Shown here: positions 35,398 to 44,766 of the stretch, piece after piece | How the letters are laid out: each line of letters opens with the position of its first letter | Position numbering within the stretch: position 1 is the first letter of the stretch | Origin: Thiothrix sp. | Lineage (GTDB): Bacteria; Pseudomonadota; Gammaproteobacteria; Thiotrichales; Thiotrichaceae | Assembly (NCBI RefSeq): GCF_028714775.1 | Contig: NZ_JAQTLS010000005.1 | Coordinates: forward strand, 161,573 to 225,572 | Direction of reading: 5' to 3' | Length of the DNA: 64,000 nt | The notes under the pieces: generated by a model | Seen by the model: only the letters and a program-made list of their open reading frames with translations | Databases searched by the model: none | What the model was told of the DNA's origin: nothing | Position numbers and translations under genes: made by a program

Positions 35398-36249
35398 TTA
35401 CTGTCCTGAATGACTGACAGCATCTTGCAGGAAGGGCAGGTATCCTTCCCAAGCGGGTGGCGCTCCTGAGAGGGAGAAGACCACCATGCCGTGTTTGTCC
35501 AGCACATAGGTGGTGGGGAAAACTTCCGCCAATGTCCGATCTGACAGCCGCGTGCCATCCGCCAGTGCAAGCGACTCTTCCCCCATATCGGAAGCACCGC
35601 CATCAAACACGGGCAAGTCAAGATGCTTGGTTTTCAACCATGCACGGGATTCAGCGGCATCTTCACGCACAGGTACGAACAGCATTTCCACATCCAGCTT
35701 ATCTGCCTGTAAACGTTGGCGTAACTTAGCCAAATCGGGCAATTCATGGGCGCAGGAAGGACACCAACTGCCCCAGAAATGGAGCATCACCACATGACCC
35801 CGGTGCTTTTCCAAGGAAACCACATCACCATCGGCTGCAACTAAACGCAAGTCGGGGAAACGTTCGCCGCGTTTTGTCCCGACTTTGGCTTTAGCTGCAT
35901 CTTCTGCGTTTGCGTAATCCCCCCACAACCCTGACCAGCGTTGGGCATCAAACACGACGCTATCGTCTTGTGCGTAAGGGACGCATTTCTGCTCGGTGTA
36001 ACCGCCACACTCTTCCAAAGCGGTATCCAAGGCCATGTCGGGGGTGGATTGCTCAGCAGACCATGCCCACGTCCCGCCGGGTGCAATGACAAAGGCTTTG
36101 TGCTCGGCAGAGGCCATGTAATCCTGATACCCTGCCAAGCCTTTCTCGCCGAGGTGCGGAATAGCGGCTTGCCCGCCCTCCTCCGCCACTGCCAACGCAG
36201 TGCCAAACCATGCAGCAAAGAACAAAACAAGTGTCAGTTTACTGCCCAT
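35398..36249 (-). CDS. TlpA-like periplasmic thioredoxin
   Basis: 283 residues with signal peptide (LVLFFAAWFGTALA). The C-terminal half is a TlpA/ResA-type thioredoxin with redox motif WCPSC (VMLHFWGSWCPSCAHELP) and a PTTYVLDKHGMVVF strand containing the cis-proline region. The N-terminal part (about 30-130) holds a conserved-looking Cys pair (EECGGYTEQKC) and may be a substrate-recognition domain. Such proteins keep the cysteines of apocytochromes or partner enzymes reduced; next to an eight-haem cytochrome, that use is likely. Confidence 0.82.
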   Translation of the reverse strand: MGSKLTLVLFFAAWFGTALAVAEEGGQAAIPHLGEKGLAGYQDYMASAEHKAFVIAPGGTWAWSAEQSTPDMALDTALEECGGYTEQKCVPYAQDDSVVFDAQRWSGLWGDYANAEDAAKAKVGTKRGERFPDLRLVAADGDVVSLEKHRGHVVMLHFWGSWCPSCAHELPDLAKLRQRLQADKLDVEMLFVPVREDAAESRAWLKTKHLDLPVFDGGASDMGEESLALADGTRLSDRTLAEVFPTTYVLDKHGMVVFSLSGAPPAWEGYLPFLQDAVSHSGQ

Positions 36250-36256
36250 AAGTATC

Positions 36257-36877
36257 TTACTTATGCTCCTCTTCGATCTCTTCCCAGCCCGTGATCATGG
36301 TTTTGATGTGCGCAAATACCGTATGCCCGGTGGTGGTGAGGTAAATGTGGGCAATAATGAATATCAGGAACATGAATGCCCCCGCCGTGTGGACAAACGC
36401 CACCACATCTAATGGCAGGTAGCCACCCAGCCAAGTTGGTTGCCACACACCGTAAAACAGGTAGAACAAGCCCGACCCCCAAACCAGCGGTGACATCAGC
36501 GACAGTACCGCCAAATATGCCAAGCGTTGCAGTGGGTTGTGCTTGTTGTCCGTGGTTTTCTGGTAGGGGTTAGGCGCATGGACAAAGATGCCGTAAGTGT
36601 AATACTTAATCATCGCATCCACCTTTTTCAGGCTAGGGATGTAATGCCGCCATTCCCCCGTCGTGAACTGCCAAAAGATCGTGAATGCCCACAGCACCAG
36701 CAACGCCCACGCCGCATAGATATGGTATTCCACCGCCGTTTTGAAGCCCCAAAATTCATACGTGCCGTGGACTTCAAACCCCGTAAACAGCATGAAAAAA
36801 ATCAGCCCCGCCTGCGACCAGTGCCAAAAGCGTTCATAGCCTTTGTAAAGGTAAATTCTGTTCACCACCGCTGACAT
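36257..36877 (-). CDS. Membrane cytochrome b (thiosulfate-reductase/hydrogenase type)
   Basis: 206 residues from the ATG at 36877. A cytochrome b561-type four-helix dihaem protein: His-containing TM segments around RFWHWSQAGLIFFMLFTGF, VEYHIYAAWALLVLWAFTIF, VAFVHTAGAFMFLIFI and AHIYLTTTGH. Such subunits oxidise quinol and pass electrons to a periplasmic partner. Its start overlaps the end of the octahaem cytochrome gene by 16 bp, so the two very likely form one quinol-linked reductase. Confidence 0.85.
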   Translation of the reverse strand: MSAVVNRIYLYKGYERFWHWSQAGLIFFMLFTGFEVHGTYEFWGFKTAVEYHIYAAWALLVLWAFTIFWQFTTGEWRHYIPSLKKVDAMIKYYTYGIFVHAPNPYQKTTDNKHNPLQRLAYLAVLSLMSPLVWGSGLFYLFYGVWQPTWLGGYLPLDVVAFVHTAGAFMFLIFIIAHIYLTTTGHTVFAHIKTMITGWEEIEEEHK

Positions 36878-38601
36878 GCTAGCCCCCTCTTTTTCCTGCT
36901 GACGCAAATAGTGCGCAATGCACCGTGGATAATGACACCGAGCAAAGCAAGTATCGCCGCCGCCCAGCCAAACATATCGAGGTATTTATTACCATCAACC
37001 CCCGGCATGTACACCCCGCCGATGCCCTTCAAACGGCTTTCTGCCTGATGGCATTGGGCGCAAGCCAAGGCATCACCTTTAGGTGCAACCATGTGGGCAA
37101 TCGGCCATGACATTTCCGTGCTAACAAAATCAAACTTGCCGCTGTAAGGCATTTCAGCGCTCGCCATGCCTGCGGTAATCGCTTTTTGCCAATCAAAGTT
37201 GTGCCACAATGCTGTTTCATCTTCGCCCGCCGTATGCACATTAAGCAGATAGCTGAATTCCTTGTCGTAAGCCTGTTTGCCCCGATGCACCTTGAAAGGC
37301 CAAATGCGCGAATCTGCTGCCCCTGCTGTCCCTTCCGGTTGGTTGATATTGACGGTTTTACTGGGGTCGATCTTGTCACCACGAGCGCTGTAATTCATGT
37401 CGCCATTGAACCACTTGTATTCGGGAATCAAGTAAGAATCCCACACGAAAGTTCCTTTCTTGGAGTCGAAAGCCCGCCGTCCGGCACTGTCTTTGGTGGC
37501 AATCGGTTTACCTTCTGGCCCCATCTTTGTGGCAGTAGACCAATCCCACGATTTTTCAGTACCCACACCGCCACGCGCATATTCGGGAATATGGCAGGTC
37601 TGACAAGCCAACTTATCGGTATGGGCATTCAGTTGCCCCATCAATAACGGATTTTGCTGGTGCGGTTTATCACCGTGGCAAGACTGGCAAGAGGCCGGAT
37701 TCTTATCGTCTTTAGCACCACGGGTATGTGCATTCCCCGTCATGACTGCGGTCACTTCGTAACGGCTACCGGAGACTTTATGCTCATCCGTTTGGTGGCA
37801 CGTGGTACAACTGAAGTTCAAGCCCTGTGCATCCATGTGTACGTCGAGGTACTTGCCCGGTTTTTTCAAGGAACTGTCCAAATCACCGTGCTTCGTGCCA
37901 TCGCCGCCCGCACCGTAAAAATGGCAAGAACCGCAGTTGGCACGGTTGGGCTTAGCAACCAATTGCGCAATCATTTTCAGGTCTGCCGCTTCCACAAACT
38001 TACCGGAATCTTTGGGGAATTCCTTGCGCTCGTACACCGGATGCCCCGCATCCCCCGGCAGCTTGCGGTAAGTCGCGGTACTGTCATGACAAACCAGACA
38101 ATCCACGTTCTTTTCATTTTTAAAATCGAAGTGCTTATCCTGCCAACCGTAACCCGCGTGGCAAGCCATGCAATCTTTTTCGTTGGAAATGGCGCTGGTG
38201 CAGAAGTTGTTGATGACATTCTTCTTACCCAATTTCTTGCCGGACTTGTCGATGTATTCCCACGTCCAATGCTTGGTTTTCATGACGTGTTTGGCGGCTT
38301 CGGTGTGGCAGGTCAAGCAGGCTTCGGTCACTTCAGGGCCAGACTTGAAATCTTTTTGCAGCGCTTCAAACCTGCTGTGATCAGCCGTGGTGTGGTCTTT
38401 GTTCGCCATTGCTGCCGTCAACGGTGGTGTTGCAGGCGGCGCAGGTGTGGCGGGTGTTGGTGGTGCAGGCTGTGCCGCTACTACCGCTGTCGGAGCTGGC
38501 GCGGGTACTGCCGTCGTTTTAGGGTCATCAGCAAATGCCACCGACGTTACCCACGCCAACATCAAGGGAAGCAATAATCCCCGTGCGTATAACCACTGCA
38601 T
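36862..38601 (-). CDS. Octahaem tetrathionate-reductase-type cytochrome c, C-terminally anchored
   Basis: About 579 residues. The third of three tandem ATGs has the best spacing to GAGGAG. Signal peptide, then an Ala/Pro linker (about 30-65), then eight CxxCH haem sites in order: CLTCH, CMACH, CLVCH, CGSCH, CTTCH, CQSCH, CQTCH, CAQCH. The segment NNFCTSAISNEKDCMACHAG resembles the active-site region of OTR of Shewanella, where a Lys ligates the catalytic haem. OTR reduces tetrathionate, nitrite and hydroxylamine in vitro; the true substrate is uncertain. Unlike soluble OTR it ends in a TM helix (AAAILALLGVIIHGAL), fitting a membrane complex with the cytochrome b encoded next. Confidence 0.88.
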   Translation of the reverse strand: MQWLYARGLLLPLMLAWVTSVAFADDPKTTAVPAPAPTAVVAAQPAPPTPATPAPPATPPLTAAMANKDHTTADHSRFEALQKDFKSGPEVTEACLTCHTEAAKHVMKTKHWTWEYIDKSGKKLGKKNVINNFCTSAISNEKDCMACHAGYGWQDKHFDFKNEKNVDCLVCHDSTATYRKLPGDAGHPVYERKEFPKDSGKFVEAADLKMIAQLVAKPNRANCGSCHFYGAGGDGTKHGDLDSSLKKPGKYLDVHMDAQGLNFSCTTCHQTDEHKVSGSRYEVTAVMTGNAHTRGAKDDKNPASCQSCHGDKPHQQNPLLMGQLNAHTDKLACQTCHIPEYARGGVGTEKSWDWSTATKMGPEGKPIATKDSAGRRAFDSKKGTFVWDSYLIPEYKWFNGDMNYSARGDKIDPSKTVNINQPEGTAGAADSRIWPFKVHRGKQAYDKEFSYLLNVHTAGEDETALWHNFDWQKAITAGMASAEMPYSGKFDFVSTEMSWPIAHMVAPKGDALACAQCHQAESRLKGIGGVYMPGVDGNKYLDMFGWAAAILALLGVIIHGALRTICVSRKKRGLACQRW

Positions 38602-38649
38602 CATCATCTCCTCACTTTAGTTACGCCCAATCACCAGGTATGCTGCCAC

Positions 38650-39198
38650 TTAACATCCGCCGCCAGCTTCTTTGCCAGCGCCGCCACCAGCGCCGGGCAT
38701 ACCTTTAATCAGGGGAGGGGCAGGTTTAGAAGGGTCAAATGCAATGAAACTGGCTTGGTCAGCAGCAACCTCAGCCATGATTTCACCGACTTTACTGCCG
38801 AACATACGTCCCAACAGGCCAGCATTCATCAAGCCAACGTAAGTTTTGCCGTCGTTCTTTTTGTAGACCGTAATGGTGCAAGGCATCAAGATCGAGAGGA
38901 TGCGGGTTTTATCATCTTTGAGCATTGGCCCAGAATAACGGGTGCTGCACGCTTCAATCAAGAGTACTGGAAGCGCATTTTCACCCGCTGCCTGAAGCGG
39001 CTTAACAGGGTCACGCAAGCCAGAAAGCGACCAACCTTTGTCCTTTTTGGCTTGAATATTAGCCTGAATCCGGGCGGCTGTTTCCTCTACTGTGAAAGGA
39101 CTTTCAATTTCCCGAAACATAAAACTACCCATCATGGTTCCAGCCAAAACCAGAACAGACACGATGCCTGCGATAAAACCACCGATAACTTTGAGCAT
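38650..39198 (-). CDS. DUF302 protein with N-terminal TM helix
   Basis: 182 residues. A TM helix (GGFIAGIVSVLVLAGTMMGS) precedes a DUF302-like domain (VEETAARIQANIQAKKDKGW, LIEACSTRYSGPMLKDD, SILMPCTITVYKKNDGKTYV). The C-terminus is Gly-rich and ends in Cys. DUF302 proteins are common beside sulfur and heavy-metal genes, function unknown. It lies 48 bp before the octahaem cytochrome on the same strand and is probably the first gene of that operon. Confidence 0.78.
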   Translation of the reverse strand: MLKVIGGFIAGIVSVLVLAGTMMGSFMFREIESPFTVEETAARIQANIQAKKDKGWSLSGLRDPVKPLQAAGENALPVLLIEACSTRYSGPMLKDDKTRILSILMPCTITVYKKNDGKTYVGLMNAGLLGRMFGSKVGEIMAEVAADQASFIAFDPSKPAPPLIKGMPGAGGGAGKEAGGGC

Positions 39199-39313
39199 GT
39201 CACCCCTCCAGCCGCCGAATAGAAGCAGCCCACATACTCAACTAATAACCACACAAATACATTGAAAAACCGCAATACTTCCGGGAAGCCGATAAAAAAC
39301 ACGTAGAGGGCAT

Positions 39314-39346
39314 AAAAAAGGCCGCTGCACAAACCATGCAGCGGCC
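39314..39346 (-). terminator. Intrinsic terminator after the cco operon
   Basis: On the minus strand a 10-bp stem GGCCGCTGCA/TGCAGCGGCC is followed by TTTTTT. It lies 30 bp beyond the ccoH stop, closing the ccoNOQP-ccoGH transcription unit. A shorter U-tract exists on the other strand. Confidence 0.88.
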
Positions 39347-39377
39347 TTTTACACAAAATAACCAGCGTTTTGCGGAC

Positions 39378-39878
39378 TTACAAATCCGGCTTCATGTCCA
39401 AAACCATGTCTGCCTCGTGCATCATGCCAGACAAGCGCCAACTTTCATCTTGCGCACTTAAATAGACATACCATTTGCCGGGTGCTAAAGGCTCAAACTG
39501 CCCTGACCAAAAGCCATCAGCCGTTTGTGCCAACATCACCGCCTGATCCAATTGTGGGAAGGTGGCATGGGAAAACTTCATCCGCAAGGTTTCACCTTTT
39601 GCCACATCTGTCTTGTTCAGCAGCACCTGTAAACTTTTACCACTAACCGACAACTTCGCCGTCAATCCCAAGGACTGGGCTTTTTGCCCGTGCTCCTTAA
39701 TATCATTGATTGCCAAGCCAGCCTTGTAGTAATCGTCCACAACCAGCCCGCTTGAGGTCAGTGCAGCCAATCGGTAAGTATAAAGGCTCGCCACCACCAC
39801 TGAACCCGGCAACGCAATCAATATCCAAGGCCACACCTGCTTATACCAAGGCTTTGTGTCTTCAATGCGCATACGCAA
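39378..39878 (-). CDS. ccoH: FixH/CcoH-type cbb3 oxidase assembly protein
   Basis: 166 residues. One TM helix near the N-terminus (WPWILIALPGSVVVASLYTY) and a periplasmic FixH domain starting with the family motif LVVDDYYKAGLAIN. CcoH stabilises cbb3 oxidase assembly intermediates. It follows ccoG by 8 bp and is the last gene of the oxidase cluster. Confidence 0.87.
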   Translation of the reverse strand: MRMRIEDTKPWYKQVWPWILIALPGSVVVASLYTYRLAALTSSGLVVDDYYKAGLAINDIKEHGQKAQSLGLTAKLSVSGKSLQVLLNKTDVAKGETLRMKFSHATFPQLDQAVMLAQTADGFWSGQFEPLAPGKWYVYLSAQDESWRLSGMMHEADMVLDMKPDL

Positions 39879-39886
39879 CCCTCACT

Positions 39887-41287
39887 CTATTTACCCGGAC
39901 CAAGGAAGCGGCCCTCTTGGGAATCCGTCAACGTTGGATTCTCCTCCGCTTCAATGTGGAACATAACCTTTTCACTCTTGGATGTCATCTTATCCGGGTT
40001 CGCCCTGACGTTCACGGTCACTTCAGCCACTTTGCCGGAAGGTACATTCACATTATCCACACCAGAGAGCGTCATACCTTCAATGCCGGATACCGTAATC
40101 TTGTACTTATGCGCCTGCTGATCCATGTTGATGACTTTCAGGATGTAGATATTTTCAATACCACCATCCCCCGTATCACGGAACAGCACATTGCGGTCAC
40201 GGATAACGTCCATGTCCAGCGGAATGCGGTTCACCATTGAATACAGCAAAGCCACTGTAATCAACGTCAACAACCCGGCATAGATTAAGGTACGTACACG
40301 CAGGATATGGGTTTTACCACCATTCAGTTCATGCTCAGTGGTATAGCGCACTAAACCACGCGGGGAACCGATTTTATCCATAACCGTATCGCAAGCGTCG
40401 ATACAAGCAGCACAACCGATACACTGGTATTGCAGGCCATCGCGGATGTCGATACCTGTCGGGCAGGCTTGCACACACAAGGTACAATCGACGCAATCGC
40501 CTTCGCCCGCAGATTTATCCGCACCACGTTTACGCACACCACGCGGCTCGCCACGCGCTTCGTCATAGGAAATGATCAGGGTATCTTTGTCAAACATCGC
40601 ACTTTGGAAACGTGCATAAGGGCACATGTACAAGCAGATTTGTTCACGCAGGAAGCCCGCATTGCCATAAGTGGCGAAACCGTAAAACAGCACCCAGAAC
40701 AATGCCCAACCACCTAACGTACCGCCAGAGAATTCAGTCCACAAGGTTTCCATCGGGACAAAGAAGCCCACGAAGCTGAAACCTGTCAGCAGCGAAAAGA
40801 ACAACCACAGGGCATGTTTAATGACTTTCTTACTGATCTTGGAACGATCCCAAGCAGCATTTTCCAACTTGATTTGCTGTGGCCTGTCGCCTTCCACCCA
40901 CTGCTCAATCCAGACAAAAACCTCGCTCCACACCGTTTGCGGGCAAGCATAGCCGCACCAAATGCGTCCTGCCAAGGCCGTCACGAAGAATAAGGTTAGC
41001 GCGGAAATGATTAGCAACAGCGCCAAATAGAAGAAATCCTGTGGCCAGAAAACCATGCCAAACAGGTAGAATTTGCGGGCAGGCAGGTCAAACAGCACCA
41101 ATTGCTGTCCTCCCCACTTAATCCAAGGCAGGATATAGAACAATCCTAGCAACAACCACACAGTCACTTTGCGCAAGGTCGTGAAAAAACCTTTCGTTTG
41201 TCGCGCATAGATTGTCTTGTGCTTTTGATAAAAACCGCTGTCAACCAGCCCGTCTTCTGCCGGTGTTTTGTCAGGAGCTTTTTCCAT
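39887..41287 (-). CDS. ccoG: CcoG/RdxA-type ferredoxin-like protein for cbb3 oxidase maturation
   Basis: 466 residues from the ATG at 41287. Membrane protein of the NapH/RdxA family with several TM helices, the GRIWCGYACPQTVW segment and two 4Fe-4S motifs (CVDCTLCVQACPTGID; CIGCAACIDACDTVM), then a C-terminal periplasmic Ig-like domain (VSGIEGMTLSGVDNVNVPSG). In Rhodobacter CcoG reduces copper for CcoN assembly. It lies 163 bp after ccoP, beyond a terminator-like hairpin. Confidence 0.94.
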   Translation of the reverse strand: MEKAPDKTPAEDGLVDSGFYQKHKTIYARQTKGFFTTLRKVTVWLLLGLFYILPWIKWGGQQLVLFDLPARKFYLFGMVFWPQDFFYLALLLIISALTLFFVTALAGRIWCGYACPQTVWSEVFVWIEQWVEGDRPQQIKLENAAWDRSKISKKVIKHALWLFFSLLTGFSFVGFFVPMETLWTEFSGGTLGGWALFWVLFYGFATYGNAGFLREQICLYMCPYARFQSAMFDKDTLIISYDEARGEPRGVRKRGADKSAGEGDCVDCTLCVQACPTGIDIRDGLQYQCIGCAACIDACDTVMDKIGSPRGLVRYTTEHELNGGKTHILRVRTLIYAGLLTLITVALLYSMVNRIPLDMDVIRDRNVLFRDTGDGGIENIYILKVINMDQQAHKYKITVSGIEGMTLSGVDNVNVPSGKVAEVTVNVRANPDKMTSKSEKVMFHIEAEENPTLTDSQEGRFLGPGK

Positions 41288-41401
41288 CTTGATACCCTTT
41301 AACCTTACTACACAGTGGAGACGTAGCAAGCCTAGCATGTTAGTGGGATTAGCTTATTGATAAAAAGCGATTTAGCGGGCAGTTTTATTAATTTTCGTAG
41401 C

Positions 41402-41432
41402 CCCAAAACAAACAAGCCGCCTTGCGGCGGCT
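41402..41432 (-). terminator. Hairpin between ccoP and ccoG
   Basis: On the minus strand AGCCGCC-GCAA-GGCGGCT is followed by TGTTTGTTTTGG. A moderate terminator that may let part of the transcription through, lowering ccoGH relative to the oxidase subunits. Confidence 0.65.
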
Positions 41433-41450
41433 CGTTGATCTAAGCAAAGA

Positions 41451-42347
41451 TTACTTCTTAGACAGGCTATAAACGTAAGCTGCCAACAGATGTACCTTGT
41501 CTGCGCCAAGGAAATCTGCGTGTGCTGGCATCTTGCCGTTACGCCCTTTGCTGATGGTTTCCTTGATGGTGTCAAGGGAAGAACCATACAACCAAGTGGT
41601 GTCAGTCAGGTTAGGCGCACCCATTGCTTGGTTGCCTTTACCATCCGCACCGTGGCAGGCAACGCAATCCAAGGTTGGATACATCGCTTTACCTGCTTCC
41701 GCTTTAGCAGCGTCAACACCTTCAGTACGACCACTCAAGCTAGCAACATAGTTAGCCACTTTATCAAGGTCATCCCCAGCAAGTGCCGGATGTGGTGGCA
41801 TAGCCCCCTGACGACCCATCATGATGCTTTGTTTGATCTGGTCAGGTGTACCGCCGTACAACCAATCGGCATCTGCCAAGTTAGGGAAGCCTTTCGCACC
41901 CTTACCGTCAGAACCGTGGCACAGTGCACAGTAGCTCAGGAACATACGCTGCCCCATGCCGTGTGCATCTGCGTCAGACGCGACCTGTTCAATCGGCATG
42001 GCAGCATACTTCTTGAAAATCGGGTCGAACGTCTTAGCTGCATTATCCATCTCAGCGCCGTACTGGCTACCTTGTGAAGTCCAGCCCAGATACCCTTTGA
42101 AAGTACCTAAACCAGGGAACAACACCAGATAAACCAGAGAAAAGACGATAGTGATGTAGAACAACCACAGCCACCAACGCGGCAATGGGTTGTTAAACTC
42201 TTGCAGGCCATCCCACGCATGTCCAGTGACATCACCTTGCGCCGCTTCGCCGGGACGCTTTTTGGTTGTCCAGCGCACCAGCCAGTAACAGGCAAAGATA
42301 TTGCCCAGCGCGATCACGATGATCCACGCACTCCAAAAACTGCTCAT
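41451..42347 (-). CDS. ccoP: cbb3 cytochrome c oxidase subunit III (dihaem)
   Basis: 298 residues. Two N-terminal TM segments (ACYWLVRW region; WLWLFYITIVFSLVYLVLFP) and two class I cytochrome c domains with haem sites CALCH and CVACH. It passes electrons from soluble cytochrome c to CcoO and CcoN. Its ATG overlaps the ccoQ stop (ATGA). Confidence 0.96.
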   Translation of the reverse strand: MSSFWSAWIIVIALGNIFACYWLVRWTTKKRPGEAAQGDVTGHAWDGLQEFNNPLPRWWLWLFYITIVFSLVYLVLFPGLGTFKGYLGWTSQGSQYGAEMDNAAKTFDPIFKKYAAMPIEQVASDADAHGMGQRMFLSYCALCHGSDGKGAKGFPNLADADWLYGGTPDQIKQSIMMGRQGAMPPHPALAGDDLDKVANYVASLSGRTEGVDAAKAEAGKAMYPTLDCVACHGADGKGNQAMGAPNLTDTTWLYGSSLDTIKETISKGRNGKMPAHADFLGADKVHLLAAYVYSLSKK

Positions 42348-42523
42348 TTATCTACCTCCTTCACAGACGCCTCGTGTACACGCTCATCCTCTTGGTCGAA
42401 GATGGAATTGGCAGCCACATCGAAGCGTCTTTTACGCTTCCGGCTATACGCCCACACCACCATCAATACGAAGGCAATCAGTAACGTCAGCGTCGTAATA
42501 CCACGGAAATCGTTGTAATCCAT
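42344..42523 (-). CDS. ccoQ: cbb3 oxidase small subunit CcoQ
   Basis: 59 residues, missing from the ORF track. Reads MDYNDFRGITTLTLLIAFVL, then MVVWAYSRKRKRRFD and an acidic tail, the single-TM CcoQ/FixQ pattern. It sits between ccoO (9 bp) and ccoP (4-bp overlap), the standard place. CcoQ stabilises the oxidase complex. Confidence 0.9.
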   Translation of the reverse strand: MDYNDFRGITTLTLLIAFVLMVVWAYSRKRKRRFDVAANSIFDQEDERVHEASVKEVDK

Positions 42524-42532
42524 GACACTGCC

Positions 42533-43141
42533 TCAACGCTGTGTCTTGATGACAGTACCCAAGTTTTGCAGATAAGCAACCAGCGCATCCTGTTCGGTTT
42601 TGCCTTTTACTTCCTCTGCACCCTTAGCGATTTCCTCGTCAGTGTACGGTACACCCAGTGTCTGCATGACTTTCATCTTAGCAGCCGTATCCGCGCCATC
42701 CAGCACGGTTGTAGCCATCCAAGGGAAACCAGGCATGTTAGACTCAGGCACCACATCACGCGGGTTGTTCAGGTGGGTACGATGCCAGTCATCACTGTAA
42801 CGCCCGCCAACACGTGCCAAATCAGGGCCAGTACGTTTGGAACCCCATTGGAACGGATGGTCGTAGACAAATTCACCCGCAACAGAGTAGTGACCATAAC
42901 GTTCAGTTTCAGCACGGAACGGACGGATCATTTGCGAGTGGCAGTTATAGCAACCGTTTTTGAGGTAAATATCACGCCCTTCCAGTTGCAGTGCGGTGTA
43001 GGGCTTCAACCCATCAACCGGCACGGTGGTGTCTTTCATGAAGAACAGCGGCACGATTTCCGCCAAGCCCCCCATGCTCACCGCCAGCACCATCAGGACG
43101 GCCATCAGACCCACGTTCTTCTCGACGACTTCATGACTCAT
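42533..43141 (-). CDS. ccoO: cbb3 cytochrome c oxidase subunit II (monohaem)
   Basis: 202 residues. An N-terminal membrane anchor ([20 protein letters not shown]) and one cytochrome c domain with haem site CYNCH and distal methionine region ([10 protein letters not shown]). Normal CcoO length. It lies 12 bp after ccoN and transfers electrons to the CcoN active site. Confidence 0.96.
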   Translation of the reverse strand: MSHEVVEKNVGLMAVLMVLAVSMGGLAEIVPLFFMKDTTVPVDGLKPYTALQLEGRDIYLKNGCYNCHSQMIRPFRAETERYGHYSVAGEFVYDHPFQWGSKRTGPDLARVGGRYSDDWHRTHLNNPRDVVPESNMPGFPWMATTVLDGADTAAKMKVMQTLGVPYTDEEIAKGAEEVKGKTEQDALVAYLQNLGTVIKTQR

Positions 43142-43153
43142 GATAAATCCTCC

Positions 43154-44587
43154 TTAGTGGGCTGGAGCCGCAATGGCAACATCAACAGGTTTTGCGCCAG
43201 CCACGGTTTTCAACACGTTGTAGAGCATGATAACCATGCCTGACACCACGAGGAGACCGCCCAAGAAGCGCACGAAGTAGAACGGATAAGTGATTTTCAG
43301 CGATTCAATGAAGCTGTAAGTCAATGTACCGTCTGCGTTCACTGCACGCCACATCAAGCCTTGCATAACACCAGAAATCCACATGGAAGCGATATAAAGT
43401 ACGACACCGATAGTCGCAACCCAGAAATGGATTTCGATCAGCTTGGTGCTGTACATGCTTTCACGCCCGAACACTTTTGGAATCAGCGCATACAAAGAAC
43501 CGACAGAAACCAGCATTACCCAGCCCAAAGCGCCGGAGTGGACGTGGCCTACAGTCCAGTCAGTGTAGTGTGACAGTTCGTTAACGGTTTTGATTGCCAT
43601 CATCGGGCCTTCAAAGGTAGACATACCATAGAAAGACAGGGAAACAATCAGGAAGCGCAGGATAGGGTCAGTACGCAGTTTGTGCCATGCACCGGAAAGC
43701 GTCATAATGCCGTTGATCATACCACCCCAGCTTGGAGCCAGCAGGATCAGGGAGAACACCATACCCAAAGATTGGGTCCAGTCTGGCAGCGCGGTGTAGT
43801 GCAGATGGTGAGGGCCTGCCCACATATAAGTAGAGATCAATGCCCAGAAATGCACAACTGACAAGCGATAAGAATAAACCGGACGGCCTGCCTGCATCGG
43901 AACGAAGTAGTACATCATCCCCAAGAACGCTGCTGTCAGGAAGAAACCAACCGCATTATGCCCATACCACCATTGCACCATAGCATCAATCGCGCCAGGG
44001 TAAACAGAGTAGGACTGGAGCCAGCTTCCGCCAAACAGGGCAATTGGCAACTCAGCGTTATTGACCAAGTGCAGCAATGCAATTGTCAGGATGAACGCAC
44101 CGTAGAACCAGTTCGCCACATAAATGTGGGAAGTCTTGCGCTTCATGATCGTACCGAAGAACAGGATAGCGTAAGCAACCCAGACTACAGTGATCAACAA
44201 GTCAATCGGCCATTCCAGTTCTGCGTATTCTTTGGAAGAAGTGATCCCCAACGGCAGGCTAATCGCCGCCAGCAGGATAACCGCTTGCCAACCCCAAAAC
44301 ACGAAAGCAGCCAGTTTGTCAGAGAGCAAACGGGTATGACAGGTACGCTGTACAACATACAGCGAGGTCGCAAACAAAGCAGAGCCACCGAAGGCAAAAA
44401 TAACTGCATTAGTATGCAATGGGCGTAAACGACTGTACGTCAGCCACGGAATATCAAAATTCAATTCCGGCCAACGTAATTGTGCGGCGATGAGCACGCC
44501 CACCGTCATACCGACGATCCCCCAGATCACCGTCATGATGGCAAACTGCCGCACGACCTTGTAATTGTAGGTCTGCTGGTTCTCCAT
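43154..44587 (-). CDS. ccoN: cbb3 cytochrome c oxidase catalytic subunit I
   Basis: 477 residues, about twelve TM helices. Haem-copper oxidase of the high-affinity C family. The metal ligands lie in [17 protein letters not shown] (low-spin haem), [16 protein letters not shown] and [13 protein letters not shown] (CuB), and [13 protein letters not shown]. It heads ccoNOQP, whose products respire at low oxygen. FNR boxes at 44707 and 44767 and a perfect palindrome at 44649 lie upstream. Confidence 0.97.
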   Translation of the reverse strand: MENQQTYNYKVVRQFAIMTVIWGIVGMTVGVLIAAQLRWPELNFDIPWLTYSRLRPLHTNAVIFAFGGSALFATSLYVVQRTCHTRLLSDKLAAFVFWGWQAVILLAAISLPLGITSSKEYAELEWPIDLLITVVWVAYAILFFGTIMKRKTSHIYVANWFYGAFILTIALLHLVNNAELPIALFGGSWLQSYSVYPGAIDAMVQWWYGHNAVGFFLTAAFLGMMYYFVPMQAGRPVYSYRLSVVHFWALISTYMWAGPHHLHYTALPDWTQSLGMVFSLILLAPSWGGMINGIMTLSGAWHKLRTDPILRFLIVSLSFYGMSTFEGPMMAIKTVNELSHYTDWTVGHVHSGALGWVMLVSVGSLYALIPKVFGRESMYSTKLIEIHFWVATIGVVLYIASMWISGVMQGLMWRAVNADGTLTYSFIESLKITYPFYFVRFLGGLLVVSGMVIMLYNVLKTVAGAKPVDVAIAAPAH

Positions 44588-44648
44588 AAAGTCCCTCCGA
44601 AAGAGTTGAACACCTCACCGGGAATAGTGCCATAAAACACGCAATGAT

Positions 44649-44666
44649 GTGTGTGAAATCACACAC
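44649..44666. promoter_or_regulatory. Perfect palindrome in the cco leader
   Basis: GTGTGTGA-AA-TCACACAC, an 8-bp perfect inverted repeat 62 bp before the ccoN ATG. The spacing differs from a CRP site (2 instead of 6), so it is either an operator for another regulator or an mRNA hairpin in the leader. Confidence 0.5.
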
Positions 44667-44706
44667 TCCGGTAAGCGAAGCATCTACTAGAGAGGGGCTG
44701 TTATGC

Positions 44707-44720
44707 TTGATTAAAGTCAA
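44707..44720. promoter_or_regulatory. FNR box upstream of ccoN
   Basis: TTGATTAAAGTCAA, 9 of 10 to TTGAT-N4-ATCAA, 120 bp before the ccoN ATG. It supports FNR activation of the cbb3 operon at low oxygen. Confidence 0.8.
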
Positions 44721-44766
44721 CATTGACTGTGGCAGATTGGAGACATTTACGTAAACTGTCATTTTT

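Noticed and set aside
37654-38577. 307-residue plus-strand ORF opposite the octahaem cytochrome
   Set aside because: The minus strand carries eight CxxCH sites, a signal peptide and family motifs; this frame has none.
44649-44666. CRP site in the cco leader
   Set aside because: The half-sites resemble TGTGA/TCACA but the spacer is 2 bp, not 6, so it cannot be a standard CRP site.
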